Source: Oceanospirillum beijerinckii DSM 7166 | GTDB taxonomy: Bacteria; Pseudomonadota; Gammaproteobacteria; Pseudomonadales; Halomonadaceae | Assembly: GCF_000422425.1 (NCBI RefSeq) | Contig: NZ_AULT01000010.1 | Location: 62,001 to 126,000, forward strand | DNA: 64,000 nucleotides | Direction: 5' to 3' | In this document: positions 35,969 to 44,801 of the stretch, piece after piece | How positions within the stretch are numbered: position 1 is the first letter of the stretch | How the letters are laid out: every line of letters starts with the position of its first letter | Notes under the pieces: generated by a model | The model's input: the letters and a program-made list of their open reading frames with translations, nothing else | Told to the model about the DNA's origin: nothing | Database searches by the model: none | Program-made: the position numbers and the translations under genes

Positions 35969-36757
35969 TTATGATTTGGCAGAAAGCAGGGTTTGTTTAA
36001 GTCTGGCTAGCCAATAAGGACCAGCCCAGAATAGCAGGAGTACACCAAACAACGAGAACCATTGCAGGGCATAACCCTGATGCTTTTCGGGCGTTAAACG
36101 AGGGGATGCGGGTTGAGCCTGCTGTACACCTGACTGCTGGTTGTCGACTAAGCGAAACTCATAGGGTAGTAATGCACGTTGGCTGAGTGTATCCAGTTGA
36201 GACCAGTCCAGTTGTTGTAAGCGTATAGGCCATTGTTGTGTTTCAGGAGGATAGCTTTGAGTTATTTCTGGAATATTAAGCTGAACCTGCAGGGTGACTG
36301 TTTCATTGGGGGTTTCAAATTGGGGACGTTCACTGCGTAAACGTGGCGCTGCTATCCAGCCTCGATTGACTAATAGCCAGACAGGCTCTGTGTGGTCGAC
36401 CTCAAACAGCGTCAGCAGCTGATAGCCCGCTTTGCCCTGATAGGTGCGATTATCCAGAATAAAGCTTTTATCCGCATGATAGCGACCGGAAAACTGGATA
36501 TGTTGATATTTAAACCCATTGCCAGAGCTTTCTTGTACCTCCTTAGCAGCATCCAGGTATTGCTGGTAGAAGGTCGCAAATGGCAGAGGGTTTTGCTCTC
36601 CTGCTGAGATCTGATCCAACATTAAACGTTTTTCTTCTGCTCTATCCAGTTGCCATAAACCCAGGTTAAAACACAGCATAAGAATCAACAGCACCAGTGA
36701 GTGATAGCAGAACTGGCGCTTGCTCATTGATGTTTTCATGGACTTGGGGTGAGACAT
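35969..36757 (-). CDS. SURF1 family cytochrome oxidase assembly protein
   Basis: About 262 residues from ATG 36757; other in-frame ATGs at 36739 and 36727 are possible, and an upstream extension would overlap the divergent DUF2909 gene. It has two terminal membrane helices around a periplasmic domain. SURF1 signatures are FNLGLWQLDRAEEKRLML after helix one, IQFSGRYHADKSFILDNRTYQGKAGYQLLTLF, LLVNRGWIAAPRLRSERP, and the C-terminal HQGYALQWFSLFGVLLL. SURF1 takes part in heme A insertion into subunit I. Start choice is the main uncertainty. Confidence 0.9.
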   Translation of the reverse strand: MSHPKSMKTSMSKRQFCYHSLVLLILMLCFNLGLWQLDRAEEKRLMLDQISAGEQNPLPFATFYQQYLDAAKEVQESSGNGFKYQHIQFSGRYHADKSFILDNRTYQGKAGYQLLTLFEVDHTEPVWLLVNRGWIAAPRLRSERPQFETPNETVTLQVQLNIPEITQSYPPETQQWPIRLQQLDWSQLDTLSQRALLPYEFRLVDNQQSGVQQAQPASPRLTPEKHQGYALQWFSLFGVLLLFWAGPYWLARLKQTLLSAKS

Positions 36758-36848
36758 ATTAGGCAGAGGCAAAAGTCGTGTGTCCTTGGGTAATGGCTTA
36801 TGCTTTAGAGACCAGATCATCTTTCCAAAAGATCTGATACAGGAGGCT

Positions 36849-37061
36849 ATGATGCTGAAACCACTAATCTTACTGCTGTTTGTGGCCATTCTTTTGAGTC
36901 TGGCCTGTGGGCTGTTTTTCCTGTTAAAGCCTGCCAGCAGTGAAAATAGCTTACGCTTACTGACATCATTAAAGTTTCGTATCTCTTTGACCGTAATGTT
37001 GTTGGTTTGTTTGGTTTATGGTTTTGGCACAGGGGCCTTAACCTCTCAGGCTCCCTGGTAA
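36849..37061 (+). CDS. DUF2909 small twin-span membrane protein
   Basis: 70 residues; an AGGAGG site precedes ATG 36849 (a second ATG follows at once). Two hydrophobic helices (LILLLFVAILLSLACGLFFLL and SLTVMLLVCLVYGFG) are joined by a short polar loop, the usual DUF2909 layout. It is a known companion of proteobacterial cox clusters, encoded between SURF1 and subunit III. Here it lies on the opposite strand to the oxidase operon. Its function is not established. Confidence 0.85.
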   Translation: MMLKPLILLLFVAILLSLACGLFFLLKPASSENSLRLLTSLKFRISLTVMLLVCLVYGFGTGALTSQAPW

Positions 37062-37108
37062 GAGAGTCGAGAAGTTAAAGCTTCTTATGAGTGATGCCCT
37101 TTTTAGGG

Positions 37109-38014
37109 TCAGAAGACATAAACAAACAGGAAGAGTCCCAGCCAGACCACATCGACAAAGTGCCAATACCAGGCGGCGGCTTCAAAACCAAAGTGATGTT
37201 TGGCATCAAAATGTCCTTTCATAATTCTTACCAGCATTACCAGCAGAATAATACTGCCCATGGTGACGTGCAGGCCGTGGAAGCCGGTCAGAATAAAGAA
37301 AGTGCCACCGTAGATACCCGATGCGAGAGTCAGGCCCAGTTCGGTATAGGCTTCAACATACTCTTCAGCCTGAATAATCAAAAAGCAGAGACCCAGCACC
37401 AGCGTGATAGCCAACCAAGTTGTGACAGTAAGACGATCATCCCTTTGCAGCGCATGGTGTGCTCTGGTTAAAGTGAGACTGGAAGAGACCAGTAGAATGG
37501 TATTGATCAATGGCAGATGCCAGGGGTTGATAGTCTGCTCGGGTCCTGGAAATTTCTCCGCATCTGGCGTGGTCATCAGGGGCCACTCTGCGACAAAGCC
37601 TGGCCAAAGCAGCTCATGGGTCATGGCATTGCTGCCTTCACCGGCTAACCAGGGAACAGCCAATTGCCGCACATAAAACAGTGCCCCAAAGAAAGCAGCA
37701 AAGAACATCACCTCTGAGAAGATAAACCAGCCCATACCCCAGCGGAAGGAGCGGTCCATCTGTTCACCATATAAGCCATCCATACTTTCTTTGGCGACGG
37801 TGCCAAACCAGCCAAAAAACATCCAGACAATAATTAGAAAACCGATGACTCCCAACCAGCGTAAGGCGCTGTCGGGTTCGTTAATCATATTTCCGGTGCC
37901 AAACATCAGCAGGAAAAGCCCTATCGCCGCCACGATAGGCCAGTGGCTCTGGGCGGGCACGTAGTAACTTTGGGCGTGATCGTCATGATCCGATTGAGCG
38001 TGTGTGCTACTCAT
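37109..38014 (-). CDS. ctaE: Cytochrome c oxidase subunit III
   Basis: 301 residues from ATG 38014 behind GGAGG. Seven helices; no metal of its own. It stabilises the core and the proton uptake path. Subunit III signatures are the acidic residue in FIFSEVMFFAAFFGALFY, NTILLVSSSLTLTRAHHAL, IIQAEEYVEAY, GGTFFILTGFHGLHVTMGSIILL and HFGFEAAAWYWHFVDVVWL. A His/Asp-rich N-terminal tail (STHAQSDHDDHAQS) precedes helix one. It lies one base after the ctaG stop, within the operon. Confidence 0.96.
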   Translation of the reverse strand: MSSTHAQSDHDDHAQSYYVPAQSHWPIVAAIGLFLLMFGTGNMINEPDSALRWLGVIGFLIIVWMFFGWFGTVAKESMDGLYGEQMDRSFRWGMGWFIFSEVMFFAAFFGALFYVRQLAVPWLAGEGSNAMTHELLWPGFVAEWPLMTTPDAEKFPGPEQTINPWHLPLINTILLVSSSLTLTRAHHALQRDDRLTVTTWLAITLVLGLCFLIIQAEEYVEAYTELGLTLASGIYGGTFFILTGFHGLHVTMGSIILLVMLVRIMKGHFDAKHHFGFEAAAWYWHFVDVVWLGLFLFVYVF

Positions 38015-38015
38015 C

Positions 38016-38681
38016 TCAATATCCTCCTGCCAGGAGTATGGTGTCTTGTACATGAATTGATGGGACCGTGCTTGCGATATGATCAGCCGATCCCCTTGGC
38101 TCTGGTTGACGGATTTTTGCAGGATCAAGCTGAGCGATACTGCTGACCGAACGGGTATCTGTGATATCGAACAGGGTATAAGCCAGTGTCAGGGTTTTTA
38201 TATGTTGTGGCAGATTGGGGTCAACCCGGAACAACAATGTCATCTGAAGACTGGCCCCAGCGCCCAGCTCCTGCTGTTCAAAGCAGAAACACTGGGTTTT
38301 CAGCAGATACTCTGCGCCCTCTGAGGGACTGACACTGGGTACGGCCTGGGCTGTCATACGTTTGAGAGAGGGATTGATCACTTTAAAGCTGACTTTACTC
38401 AGTTCACCAGGGTGAACCTGAATAGAGCGTGCTTCGGCCTCAAACAGCCAGTTCATATTGGCGTTGGTGTTGGTGAGAAACTGCACCGTGACCTTACGGT
38501 TAGGGTCAACGGTAAAGCCCTCTTTTTCTATATAGGCGGTGTTACTGACTTTGCCGTTTAGCCCGGTAATATCACAGAAGACATCGTATAAAGGCACTAA
38601 CAAAAAGCCGAACAGAAACATGCCCAGGGTGGCGAGAACCAGTTTGCTCACCGTGGTTTTATGTGGATTCTGATCTTTCAT
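38016..38681 (-). CDS. ctaG: Cytochrome c oxidase copper assembly protein CtaG (COX11)
   Basis: 221 residues from ATG 38681 with GGGAGG. One N-terminal membrane anchor (SKLVLATLGMFLFGFLLVPLYDVFC) is followed by an immunoglobulin-like periplasmic domain. The copper motif CFCFEQQ is intact near residue 130, and the N-terminal Cys in YDVFCDITGLNGK is also conserved. COX11 inserts CuB into subunit I. Its place between subunits I and III is the standard order. Confidence 0.95.
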   Translation of the reverse strand: MKDQNPHKTTVSKLVLATLGMFLFGFLLVPLYDVFCDITGLNGKVSNTAYIEKEGFTVDPNRKVTVQFLTNTNANMNWLFEAEARSIQVHPGELSKVSFKVINPSLKRMTAQAVPSVSPSEGAEYLLKTQCFCFEQQELGAGASLQMTLLFRVDPNLPQHIKTLTLAYTLFDITDTRSVSSIAQLDPAKIRQPEPRGSADHIASTVPSIHVQDTILLAGGY

Positions 38682-38757
38682 GCTTACCTCCCGACTTCCG
38701 GTTTTGGAAGCCATTCAGTGCAGCGAATAATAGTCGTCTTACTTAGCCGCTATGTAT

Positions 38758-38831
38758 TTTATCGATAGACATTTAACCGATAGGCATTCAATCGATGGCT
38801 ACTCAATCGATGGCTACTCAATCGATGCGCG
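38758..38831. repeat. Five 14-15-bp tandem repeats around the 3' end of ctaD
   Basis: Units begin at 38758, 38772, 38787, 38802 and 38817. They follow the form TTCAATCGATGGCTA, with the last three nearly identical. Each contains an ATCGAT or ACCGAT core. The last unit covers the stop codon and final codons of ctaD; the rest lie in the ctaD-ctaG gap. Confidence 0.75.
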
Positions 38832-40401
38832 GTGGCTGAGCAAAGGTGTGGTAGGGCGCAGGAGAGGCAACCTGCCACTCCAAGCCTTCAGCCCCTTCCC
38901 AGGGTTTTGCTTCGGCCTTCTCGCCACCTTTAATGCACTTAATCACTATGTATAAAAATAGCAGTTGGCTGAAGCCGAACATAAAACCACCAATACTGGC
39001 GATCATATTGAAGTCAGCAAACTGCAGGGCGTAGTCGGGAATACGACGGGGCATTCCGGCCAGGCCAATAAAGTGCATCGGGAAAAAGGTGAGGTTGACA
39101 CCGATCATCGAGAGCCAGAAGTGCCACTGACCCAAGCGTTCGTTGTACATATGACCGGTCCACTTCGGCAGCCAGTAGTAGGCTCCGGCGATAATAGAGA
39201 ACACGGCACCCGGCACCAGTACATAGTGGAAATGTGCTACCACAAAGTAGGTGTCGTGATACTGGAAATCCGCCGGGGAGATCGCCAGCATCAACCCGGA
39301 GAAACCACCTATGGTAAAGAGGACAATAAAGCCGATGGCGAACAGCATAGGGGTTTCAAAGCTGATTGCGCCCCGGAACATAGTGCTGACCCAGTTAAAT
39401 ACCTTCACCCCGGTGGGTACGGCAATCAGCATGGTGGAGTACATAAAGAACAGCTCACCGGCTAACGGTAATCCCACAGTGAACATATGGTGCGCCCAGA
39501 CCACGAACGACAGCAGGGCAATCGATGCCGTGGCGTATACCATAGAGGCGTAACCAAACAGGCGTTTGCGGCTAAAGGTCGGTACGATATGAGAGATGAT
39601 GCCAAAGGCAGGCAAAATCATAATGTACACTTCCGGGTGACCAAAAAACCAGAACAGGTGCTGGAACAGGACCGGATCACCACCACCACCGGCATCAAAG
39701 AAGCTGGTGCCAAAGTGAATGTCCATCAGCATCATGGTGATCACACCGGCCAGTACCGGCATCACAGCAATCAGCAGGAAAGCGGTAATCAGCCAGGTCC
39801 AGACAAACAGCGGCATCTTCATCATGGTCATACCCGGTGCACGCATGTTCAGAATGGTGGCGATGACATTGATCGCCCCCATAATGGAGCTGATGCCCAT
39901 CATATGCACAGAGAAGATAAAAAAGGTCACACTGGGTGGCGCGTAAGTAGTGGAGAGCGGTGCATAAAAGGTCCAGCCAAAGTTAGGGCCGCCACCTTCC
40001 ATCAACAGCGTCGACAGCAACATGGCAAAAGCAAAGGGCAGTATCCAGAAACCGAGGTTATTCATTCTGGGCAGTGCCATATCCGGTGCGCCCACCATCA
40101 GCGGAATCATCCAGTTGGCGAGGCCAACAAAGGCGGGCATTACGGCACCAAACACCATAATCAGACCGTGCATGGTGGTCATCTGATTAAAGAACTCAGG
40201 CTGTACCAGCTGCAGCCCAGGCTGAAAGAGTTCACTGCGGATCACCAGAGCCATACAGCCGCCAATCAGAAACATGGCAAAGCTGAACCAGAGATAGAGC
40301 GTGCCAATATCTTTATGGTTGGTAGTGTACAACCAGCGGGTTATACCTTGAGCGGGGCCATGATGGCCATGCATCAGCTCAGGTTGGGTCATATCATTCA
40401 T
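38818..40401 (-). CDS. ctaD: Cytochrome c oxidase subunit I (aa3 type)
   Basis: 527 residues, 12 helices. It holds heme a and the heme a3-CuB centre that reduces oxygen to water. Seen are the low-spin heme His in [20 protein letters not shown], the CuB/Tyr site [36 protein letters not shown] with the two CuB histidines, and the heme a3/a ligands in [17 protein letters not shown]. The D-channel residues N and D are in the first third. The C-terminal tail ends PRID in the tandem repeat. An AAGGAG-type site precedes the ATG. Confidence 0.98.
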   Translation of the reverse strand: MNDMTQPELMHGHHGPAQGITRWLYTTNHKDIGTLYLWFSFAMFLIGGCMALVIRSELFQPGLQLVQPEFFNQMTTMHGLIMVFGAVMPAFVGLANWMIPLMVGAPDMALPRMNNLGFWILPFAFAMLLSTLLMEGGGPNFGWTFYAPLSTTYAPPSVTFFIFSVHMMGISSIMGAINVIATILNMRAPGMTMMKMPLFVWTWLITAFLLIAVMPVLAGVITMMLMDIHFGTSFFDAGGGGDPVLFQHLFWFFGHPEVYIMILPAFGIISHIVPTFSRKRLFGYASMVYATASIALLSFVVWAHHMFTVGLPLAGELFFMYSTMLIAVPTGVKVFNWVSTMFRGAISFETPMLFAIGFIVLFTIGGFSGLMLAISPADFQYHDTYFVVAHFHYVLVPGAVFSIIAGAYYWLPKWTGHMYNERLGQWHFWLSMIGVNLTFFPMHFIGLAGMPRRIPDYALQFADFNMIASIGGFMFGFSQLLFLYIVIKCIKGGEKAEAKPWEGAEGLEWQVASPAPYHTFAQPPRID

Positions 40402-40422
40402 TGTCCTGCTCCTTCTGCTGAC

Positions 40423-41577
40423 CTACTGGCCTCTGGCTTGTTTGATCTCCTGAGGTGTCACCATCTCTTTGGTGTCATTACCCCAGGCATTACGTTCATA
40501 GGTGATCACGGCTGCCAGATCCACAGCATCAAACTGCCCGCCGTAAGCGGCCATGGCTGTACCTGCTTTGCCATTTAGTACAATATTGATATGGGCAGCT
40601 TTATCCTGAGTCGCCATCACACTGCCTTTTAGGGCCGGGAAAGCGCCGGGAATACCCATGCCGTTAGCCTGGTGACAGGCTGCACAGGCGGTGTTATAGA
40701 CCTGTTCACCCTTGGTCATCAGCTCAGCCAGAGTCCATTCTTTCTCTGCCGATGCGGCTTTCGCTTGCTTGGCGGCCTGTTGTTGAGCTACCCAGGCGGA
40801 GTAGTCATTGTCGTTCATCGCTACGACCACAATAGGCATAAAACCGTGATCCTTACCGCATAGCTCGGCGCATTGGCCGCGATAAGTGCCGGGTTTATCG
40901 ATTTTGGTCCAGGCTTCATTGATAAAGCCGGGGATAGCATCTTTTTTTACCGCAAAGTCGGGAATCCACCAGGAGTGGATTACATCATTGGAAGTGAGCA
41001 GAAAGCGCACTTTTTTACCCACGGGCAGTACCAGAGGGTTATCGACCTCTAACAGGTAGGTGTCGGTTTTTTCTGCCTGATTTTGGATCTGCTCTTTGGG
41101 GGTGGAAAGGTTGCTGAAGAAGTCGATCTCTTCGTTCAGATACTGATAACGCCACTTCCATTGATAGCCTGTGATCTGGATATCCACTTCGGCTTCTGAA
41201 GTGTCGTACATCTGCCTCAGGGTTGCCGTCGCGGGGACCGCCATGCCCACCAGAATCAGCAGTGGAATAATGGTCCAGATAATCTCAACGGTGGTGCTTT
41301 CATGAAACTCTGCTGGCTTCGCACCCTTAGATTTTCGGTGATGAAAGATTGACCAGAACATGATACCGAAGACAATTAAGGCGATCACCACACAGATCCA
41401 GAAAATGGTCATATGCAGGGAATAAACCGATTCACTGATCTCGGTAACCCCGACGGGCATATTCAGCTCCCAGTCGGCGAAGCTGATTGAAGGAGGTGCC
41501 CATAGCAATAATACAAAGGCTTTACAAGGCAAACCCTGGGCATGGGGTCTACCGCCTATATCCCTTAACGTGTCCAT
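40423..41577 (-). CDS. ctaC: Cytochrome c oxidase subunit II with fused cytochrome c domain
   Basis: 384 residues. A hydrophobic leader (KAFVLLLWAPPSISFA) and two membrane helices precede the CuA cupredoxin domain, with ligands H201, C236, C240, H244 and M247 (DVIHSWWIPDF and GQCAELCGKDHGFM). A C-terminal cytochrome c domain has CAACH at 298-302 and a likely axial Met near 342. This fused form (caa3-like subunit II) is typical of Pseudomonas-type aa3 oxidases and accepts electrons from cytochrome c. First gene of the operon, behind the promoter at 41725. Confidence 0.97.
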   Translation of the reverse strand: MDTLRDIGGRPHAQGLPCKAFVLLLWAPPSISFADWELNMPVGVTEISESVYSLHMTIFWICVVIALIVFGIMFWSIFHHRKSKGAKPAEFHESTTVEIIWTIIPLLILVGMAVPATATLRQMYDTSEAEVDIQITGYQWKWRYQYLNEEIDFFSNLSTPKEQIQNQAEKTDTYLLEVDNPLVLPVGKKVRFLLTSNDVIHSWWIPDFAVKKDAIPGFINEAWTKIDKPGTYRGQCAELCGKDHGFMPIVVVAMNDNDYSAWVAQQQAAKQAKAASAEKEWTLAELMTKGEQVYNTACAACHQANGMGIPGAFPALKGSVMATQDKAAHINIVLNGKAGTAMAAYGGQFDAVDLAAVITYERNAWGNDTKEMVTPQEIKQARGQ

Positions 41578-41724
41578 AGGCCCACCTGCGCTATTCGGCT
41601 GGCTAATAAGGTCTTATGCTGTCGGCCCGCACATTGTTTTATAGGACTCCCATAAATGGGACTGCGTCCGAAAGGGCTGCAGCGATGATCATCAAAACTG
41701 TGTAAAACAGTCTGATTTAGCTTG

Positions 41725-41752
41725 AGTATAGACGGGGTTTATCAGCCAACAA
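41725..41752 (-). promoter_or_regulatory. Putative promoter of the cox operon
   Basis: On the minus strand -10 TATACT (41725-41730) and -35 TTGTTG (41747-41752) are 16 bases apart, about 145 bases before the ctaC start. The 304-base gap also holds two small dyads: TCCCAT-AA-ATGGGA near 41648, and ACTGT-N5-ACAGT near 41698. Confidence 0.4.
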
Positions 41753-41881
41753 GCAAAGAAAAAATACTGTGATTGTTGGAAAGTTAGGCTATGAAAGTCG
41801 TATCAGAAATGATTTTTAAAATGAGGTGGCGGTATTATCTAATTGATTTTTTAGACATTTTATAAGGTATGTTTGTCTGTG

Positions 41882-42064
41882 TTAGCTGGTTAGCCAACGT
41901 ACCAATAGTACTAATAACAGTACAAACAGTAGCGTCATGACTATACCTGTGACGATAAAAGGCCAGGGCGAACTCGCATTAAAATCCTCCCGACGTTTAT
42001 TTTCTTTTTGCACACCGATAAAGGCGGCTAATACACTTTGAATAACAGCTAACCAGTGCCTCAT
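41882..42064 (-). CDS. DUF2970 small membrane protein
   Basis: 60 residues from ATG 42064, with AAGAGAG upstream; the frame opens earlier without support. The N-terminal segment RHWLAVIQSVLAAFIGVQ, a charged linker ENKRREDF and a C-terminal helix IVTGIVMTLLFVLLLVLLVRW match the DUF2970 pattern. Members are often found beside oxidase genes, as here, directly upstream of ctaC. Function unknown. Confidence 0.8.
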   Translation of the reverse strand: MRHWLAVIQSVLAAFIGVQKENKRREDFNASSPWPFIVTGIVMTLLFVLLLVLLVRWLTS

Positions 42065-42218
42065 ATTGACTCTCTTTGACTGCCGAAAAGTTTTAATGCA
42101 GGTGCTTATCAAGGGCCTGTGATATTAAAACGTATTCTATTAAGCCTGCTGGCTATTTTTTCTCCTATGATCAAAGATATAGGCAAATGTAAAAAAAATC
42201 CTGTATCTGGGGTGATGA

Positions 42219-44270
42219 ATGGGAAAAACATGGCGGCATCAGACAAAACCTGCGGCAGTGAGCGCGGGTGTCTCCCGCTTACAGCGTGTGGCATCACTCG
42301 CCGGTGGTTTGTTGATACTGTTTCCTTTGTTGGCCAGCGGGAATGAGCCGGTTCTGACTGTATTTAATACGATCGACTTTTGGCGCTATACCGCCCTGGT
42401 AATGGGAGGTGGGCAGTTCATAGTCATCCTATTGTTAGCACGCTTTGCCTACCAGAAGTCACAGCAAGTCAAAAAGGCCCAGACTATCAGCAGTGATTTG
42501 AGTGAGAAAACTCAACTGCTGAGCCGTCAGCATGAGCTATTGCGTACGTTGATGGATAATTTGCCTAATCTGATCAGTTTCAAGAATAAAGCCGGAGAGT
42601 ACATCGAGTTTAATCGTGCTTTTGAAGCCTTCACGGGTAAAAGTCGAGGCCAGATTCTTAAACATACCGAGCTGGAGTTATTTGAAGATATTGATGCGGC
42701 CAGTATCCGTGAACAGGACCGGTTGGTGATTGCTACCGGGGTGACTCAGCAGGCTTCATGTTGGATTAATGATGGTGGTAAGCAAGCTCATCTGATGCAT
42801 ATTGTTAAGGTCCCTCTGAGAGCTCAGAAAGGTGAGCGTACAGGAATATTGAGTATCAGCCAGGACATCACTGCTCAACATCAACAGGAGACTATCTATA
42901 CCTACCGCAACCGCATTCTGGAAATGATGGCACAGGGTAAGCCGTTGCAGGATGTTTTGAACAGTCTGATCAGTTTTACTGAGGATACCTTCCCCGGTTT
43001 GATCTGCTCTGTTCTGCTGTTAGATAAAACAGGCAAACATCTTTATACCGGTGCGGCACCCAGTTTGCCTGAGTTTTATAACCAAGCAATAGATGGTGTG
43101 CGTATTGGCAGTGACGTGGGCTCTTGTGGTGCTGCGGCTTATACCGGTCGGCCTGTAATCGCCAGCGATATCAGTACACACCCCTACTGGAAAGATTTTA
43201 CAGGCCTGGCGTTAAGCGCTGGATTAAAAGCGTGTTGGTCAATTCCGATCAAAAGTCGTCAGGGAACAGTGTTGGGGACTTTTGCTTTATACCATCGAGA
43301 GGTTGCCGATCCTTCTGCGGCACAGCTGGAGTTATTACAAGCCAATAGTCAGCTGGCTTCTATCGCGATTGAAGCGGATCAAATGGATCAGCAGTTGCAC
43401 AAGCTATCCCAGGCTGTAGCCTGTTCGGCCAGTTTTGTGATGATTACTGATGCTGAACTGACGCTGGAGTACGTGAATCCTAGTCTGGAAACAGTGACAG
43501 GGTATGGTGCAGATGAGTTGATTGGTCGTAAGGCAGGCTTTCTGTCCTGCGATAAAGCAGAGGCCGATATCATCCGTGATATCTGGAACACTGTTCTCAC
43601 AGGAGAGATCTGGCGTGGCGAGCGTATGCTTCAAAAGAAAAATGGTGATCGTTTCTGGATTATGAGCTCTACTGCTCCGATAAAAAACCAGGACAATGAA
43701 ATCACTCATTTGGTAAGTGTGGGTGAAGATATCACTCAGCTGAAGAAAGATCAGGAACGAATGGAGATGCTGGCGTTTTATGACCCTTTGACCGGCCTGG
43801 CGAATCGTCGTTTGTTTAAAGATCGCCTGGATCAGGCGCTAAAAAAAGTACGGCGCAATCAGAATCATATGGCGTTGCTTTATCTGGATCTTGATCACTT
43901 TAAGGATGTGAATGATGAATATGGCCATGATGCAGGTGATGAGTTACTGAAAGAAGTCGCTAACCGTTTACGTCAGTCCGTACGTGACAGTGATGTGATT
44001 GCCCGCATTGGTGGTGATGAGTTTAACGTGATCCTGCATGATCTCAATTGTGAACAGGATGCGATGTCCGTGGCTGAAAAGGTTTTACGGGTGGTCACTG
44101 AGCCTATTGATATAGGTGTGGCAGAGGTTACTGTCTCTGCCAGTATTGGTGTGACGTTAGCTCCGGATGATGCTGAGGAAGCCAAAGCATTGATTAAAAA
44201 TGCTGATGAGGCCATGTACCAAAGTAAACGGGGAGGTCGCAACCGTTGTCAGCGTTATCAGTTTTTATAA
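42219..44270 (+). CDS. PAS-GAF-PAS-GGDEF diguanylate cyclase
   Basis: 683 residues. N-terminal hydrophobic segments (VASLAGGLLILFPLLAS and WRYTALVMGGGQFIVILLLARFAY) suggest membrane anchoring. Domains in order: PAS near 105-220 (LRTLMDNLPNLISFKNKAG), GAF near 240-385 (GSCGAAAYTGRPVIASDI), a second PAS near 395-510 (ASFVMITDAELTLEYVN), and GGDEF near 520-680. The active site RIGGDEF is intact and the I-site RDSD sits five residues before it, so product inhibition by c-di-GMP is expected. No EAL domain is present. The start ATG lies close to the divergent DUF2970 gene. The signal is unknown. Confidence 0.92.
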   Translation: MGKTWRHQTKPAAVSAGVSRLQRVASLAGGLLILFPLLASGNEPVLTVFNTIDFWRYTALVMGGGQFIVILLLARFAYQKSQQVKKAQTISSDLSEKTQLLSRQHELLRTLMDNLPNLISFKNKAGEYIEFNRAFEAFTGKSRGQILKHTELELFEDIDAASIREQDRLVIATGVTQQASCWINDGGKQAHLMHIVKVPLRAQKGERTGILSISQDITAQHQQETIYTYRNRILEMMAQGKPLQDVLNSLISFTEDTFPGLICSVLLLDKTGKHLYTGAAPSLPEFYNQAIDGVRIGSDVGSCGAAAYTGRPVIASDISTHPYWKDFTGLALSAGLKACWSIPIKSRQGTVLGTFALYHREVADPSAAQLELLQANSQLASIAIEADQMDQQLHKLSQAVACSASFVMITDAELTLEYVNPSLETVTGYGADELIGRKAGFLSCDKAEADIIRDIWNTVLTGEIWRGERMLQKKNGDRFWIMSSTAPIKNQDNEITHLVSVGEDITQLKKDQERMEMLAFYDPLTGLANRRLFKDRLDQALKKVRRNQNHMALLYLDLDHFKDVNDEYGHDAGDELLKEVANRLRQSVRDSDVIARIGGDEFNVILHDLNCEQDAMSVAEKVLRVVTEPIDIGVAEVTVSASIGVTLAPDDAEEAKALIKNADEAMYQSKRGGRNRCQRYQFL

Positions 44271-44502
44271 CTCTTTTCCATCATTAGCGGCTATCTTACG
44301 CCAGCTGCTTTTTTGGCTGCCTTGATCTTTATGGGGGGGCTATTCTGACTGCGATACTAAAAAAGTGAGATGTTTTATCTAACATTTTGATTTATATGTT
44401 CTTTCTAATGATTTTCCTGCCATATCTACAGGCTCTTTTAAATATTCTTTCGCGATTGCGATATGGGCTTTTTGGGTTTTTCCTGACTTTATAGTTATTA
44501 AA

Positions 44503-44534
44503 TTGATAAAAATCACTATGTGTATTTTTATCAA
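44503..44534. promoter_or_regulatory. 11-bp perfect inverted repeat upstream of gcdG
   Basis: TTGATAAAAAT at 44503-44513 and ATTTTTATCAA at 44524-44534 are separated by CACTATGTGT, itself nearly symmetric (CAC-TAT-GTG). Its left arm also resembles an FNR half-site. It lies directly upstream of the conserved element at 44538, suggesting a second regulator binding site. Confidence 0.5.
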
Positions 44535-44537
44535 AAT

Positions 44538-44575
44538 AAATTATGAAAACTATATAAGCCATATATTGTACTTAT
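44538..44575 (+). promoter_or_regulatory. Conserved 38-bp element, candidate GcdR operator (gcdG copy)
   Basis: It matches the gcdR-gcdH intergenic copy (63317-63354) at 32 of 38 positions, including an unbroken 16-base core CATATATTGTACTTAT. Both contain the dyad TATAT-N5-ATATA with a LysR-type T-N11-A spacing. It lies 226 bases before the gcdG start at 44802. Confidence 0.7.
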
Positions 44576-44801
44576 TTCTCCCGCCTCGTTAACGTCCTTA
44601 AGTGCACCAGTAGCATAAACTGGTGACTGGAAGTCCACTCGATTTTTAACAACAACAAAATCGCAATATACCGCAGGGCGGAAGAAGTCGCCTGGTATCG
44701 GTCTATAAATTTTTGGCTAAGGAGCTTGAATGATCGGCTTTTGGCCCATACGGGAAGCGGTGTCTGAAACAGCCTCTTCCCATGCAGAGTTGGAGGGTTC
44801 T

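Noticed and set aside
38752-38955. 67-codon plus-strand frame with IDGYS-type repeats
   Set aside because: Repeat pattern comes from the DNA tandem repeat; the rest is antisense to ctaD and no ribosome site exists.
39487-40578. 363-codon plus-strand frame opposite ctaD/ctaC
   Set aside because: His/Gln-rich antisense artefact of two strongly conserved oxidase genes.
44503-44516. FNR box (TTGATAAAAATCAC) before gcdG
   Set aside because: It is better explained as the left arm of the larger 11-bp inverted repeat, and the sequence is AT-rich.
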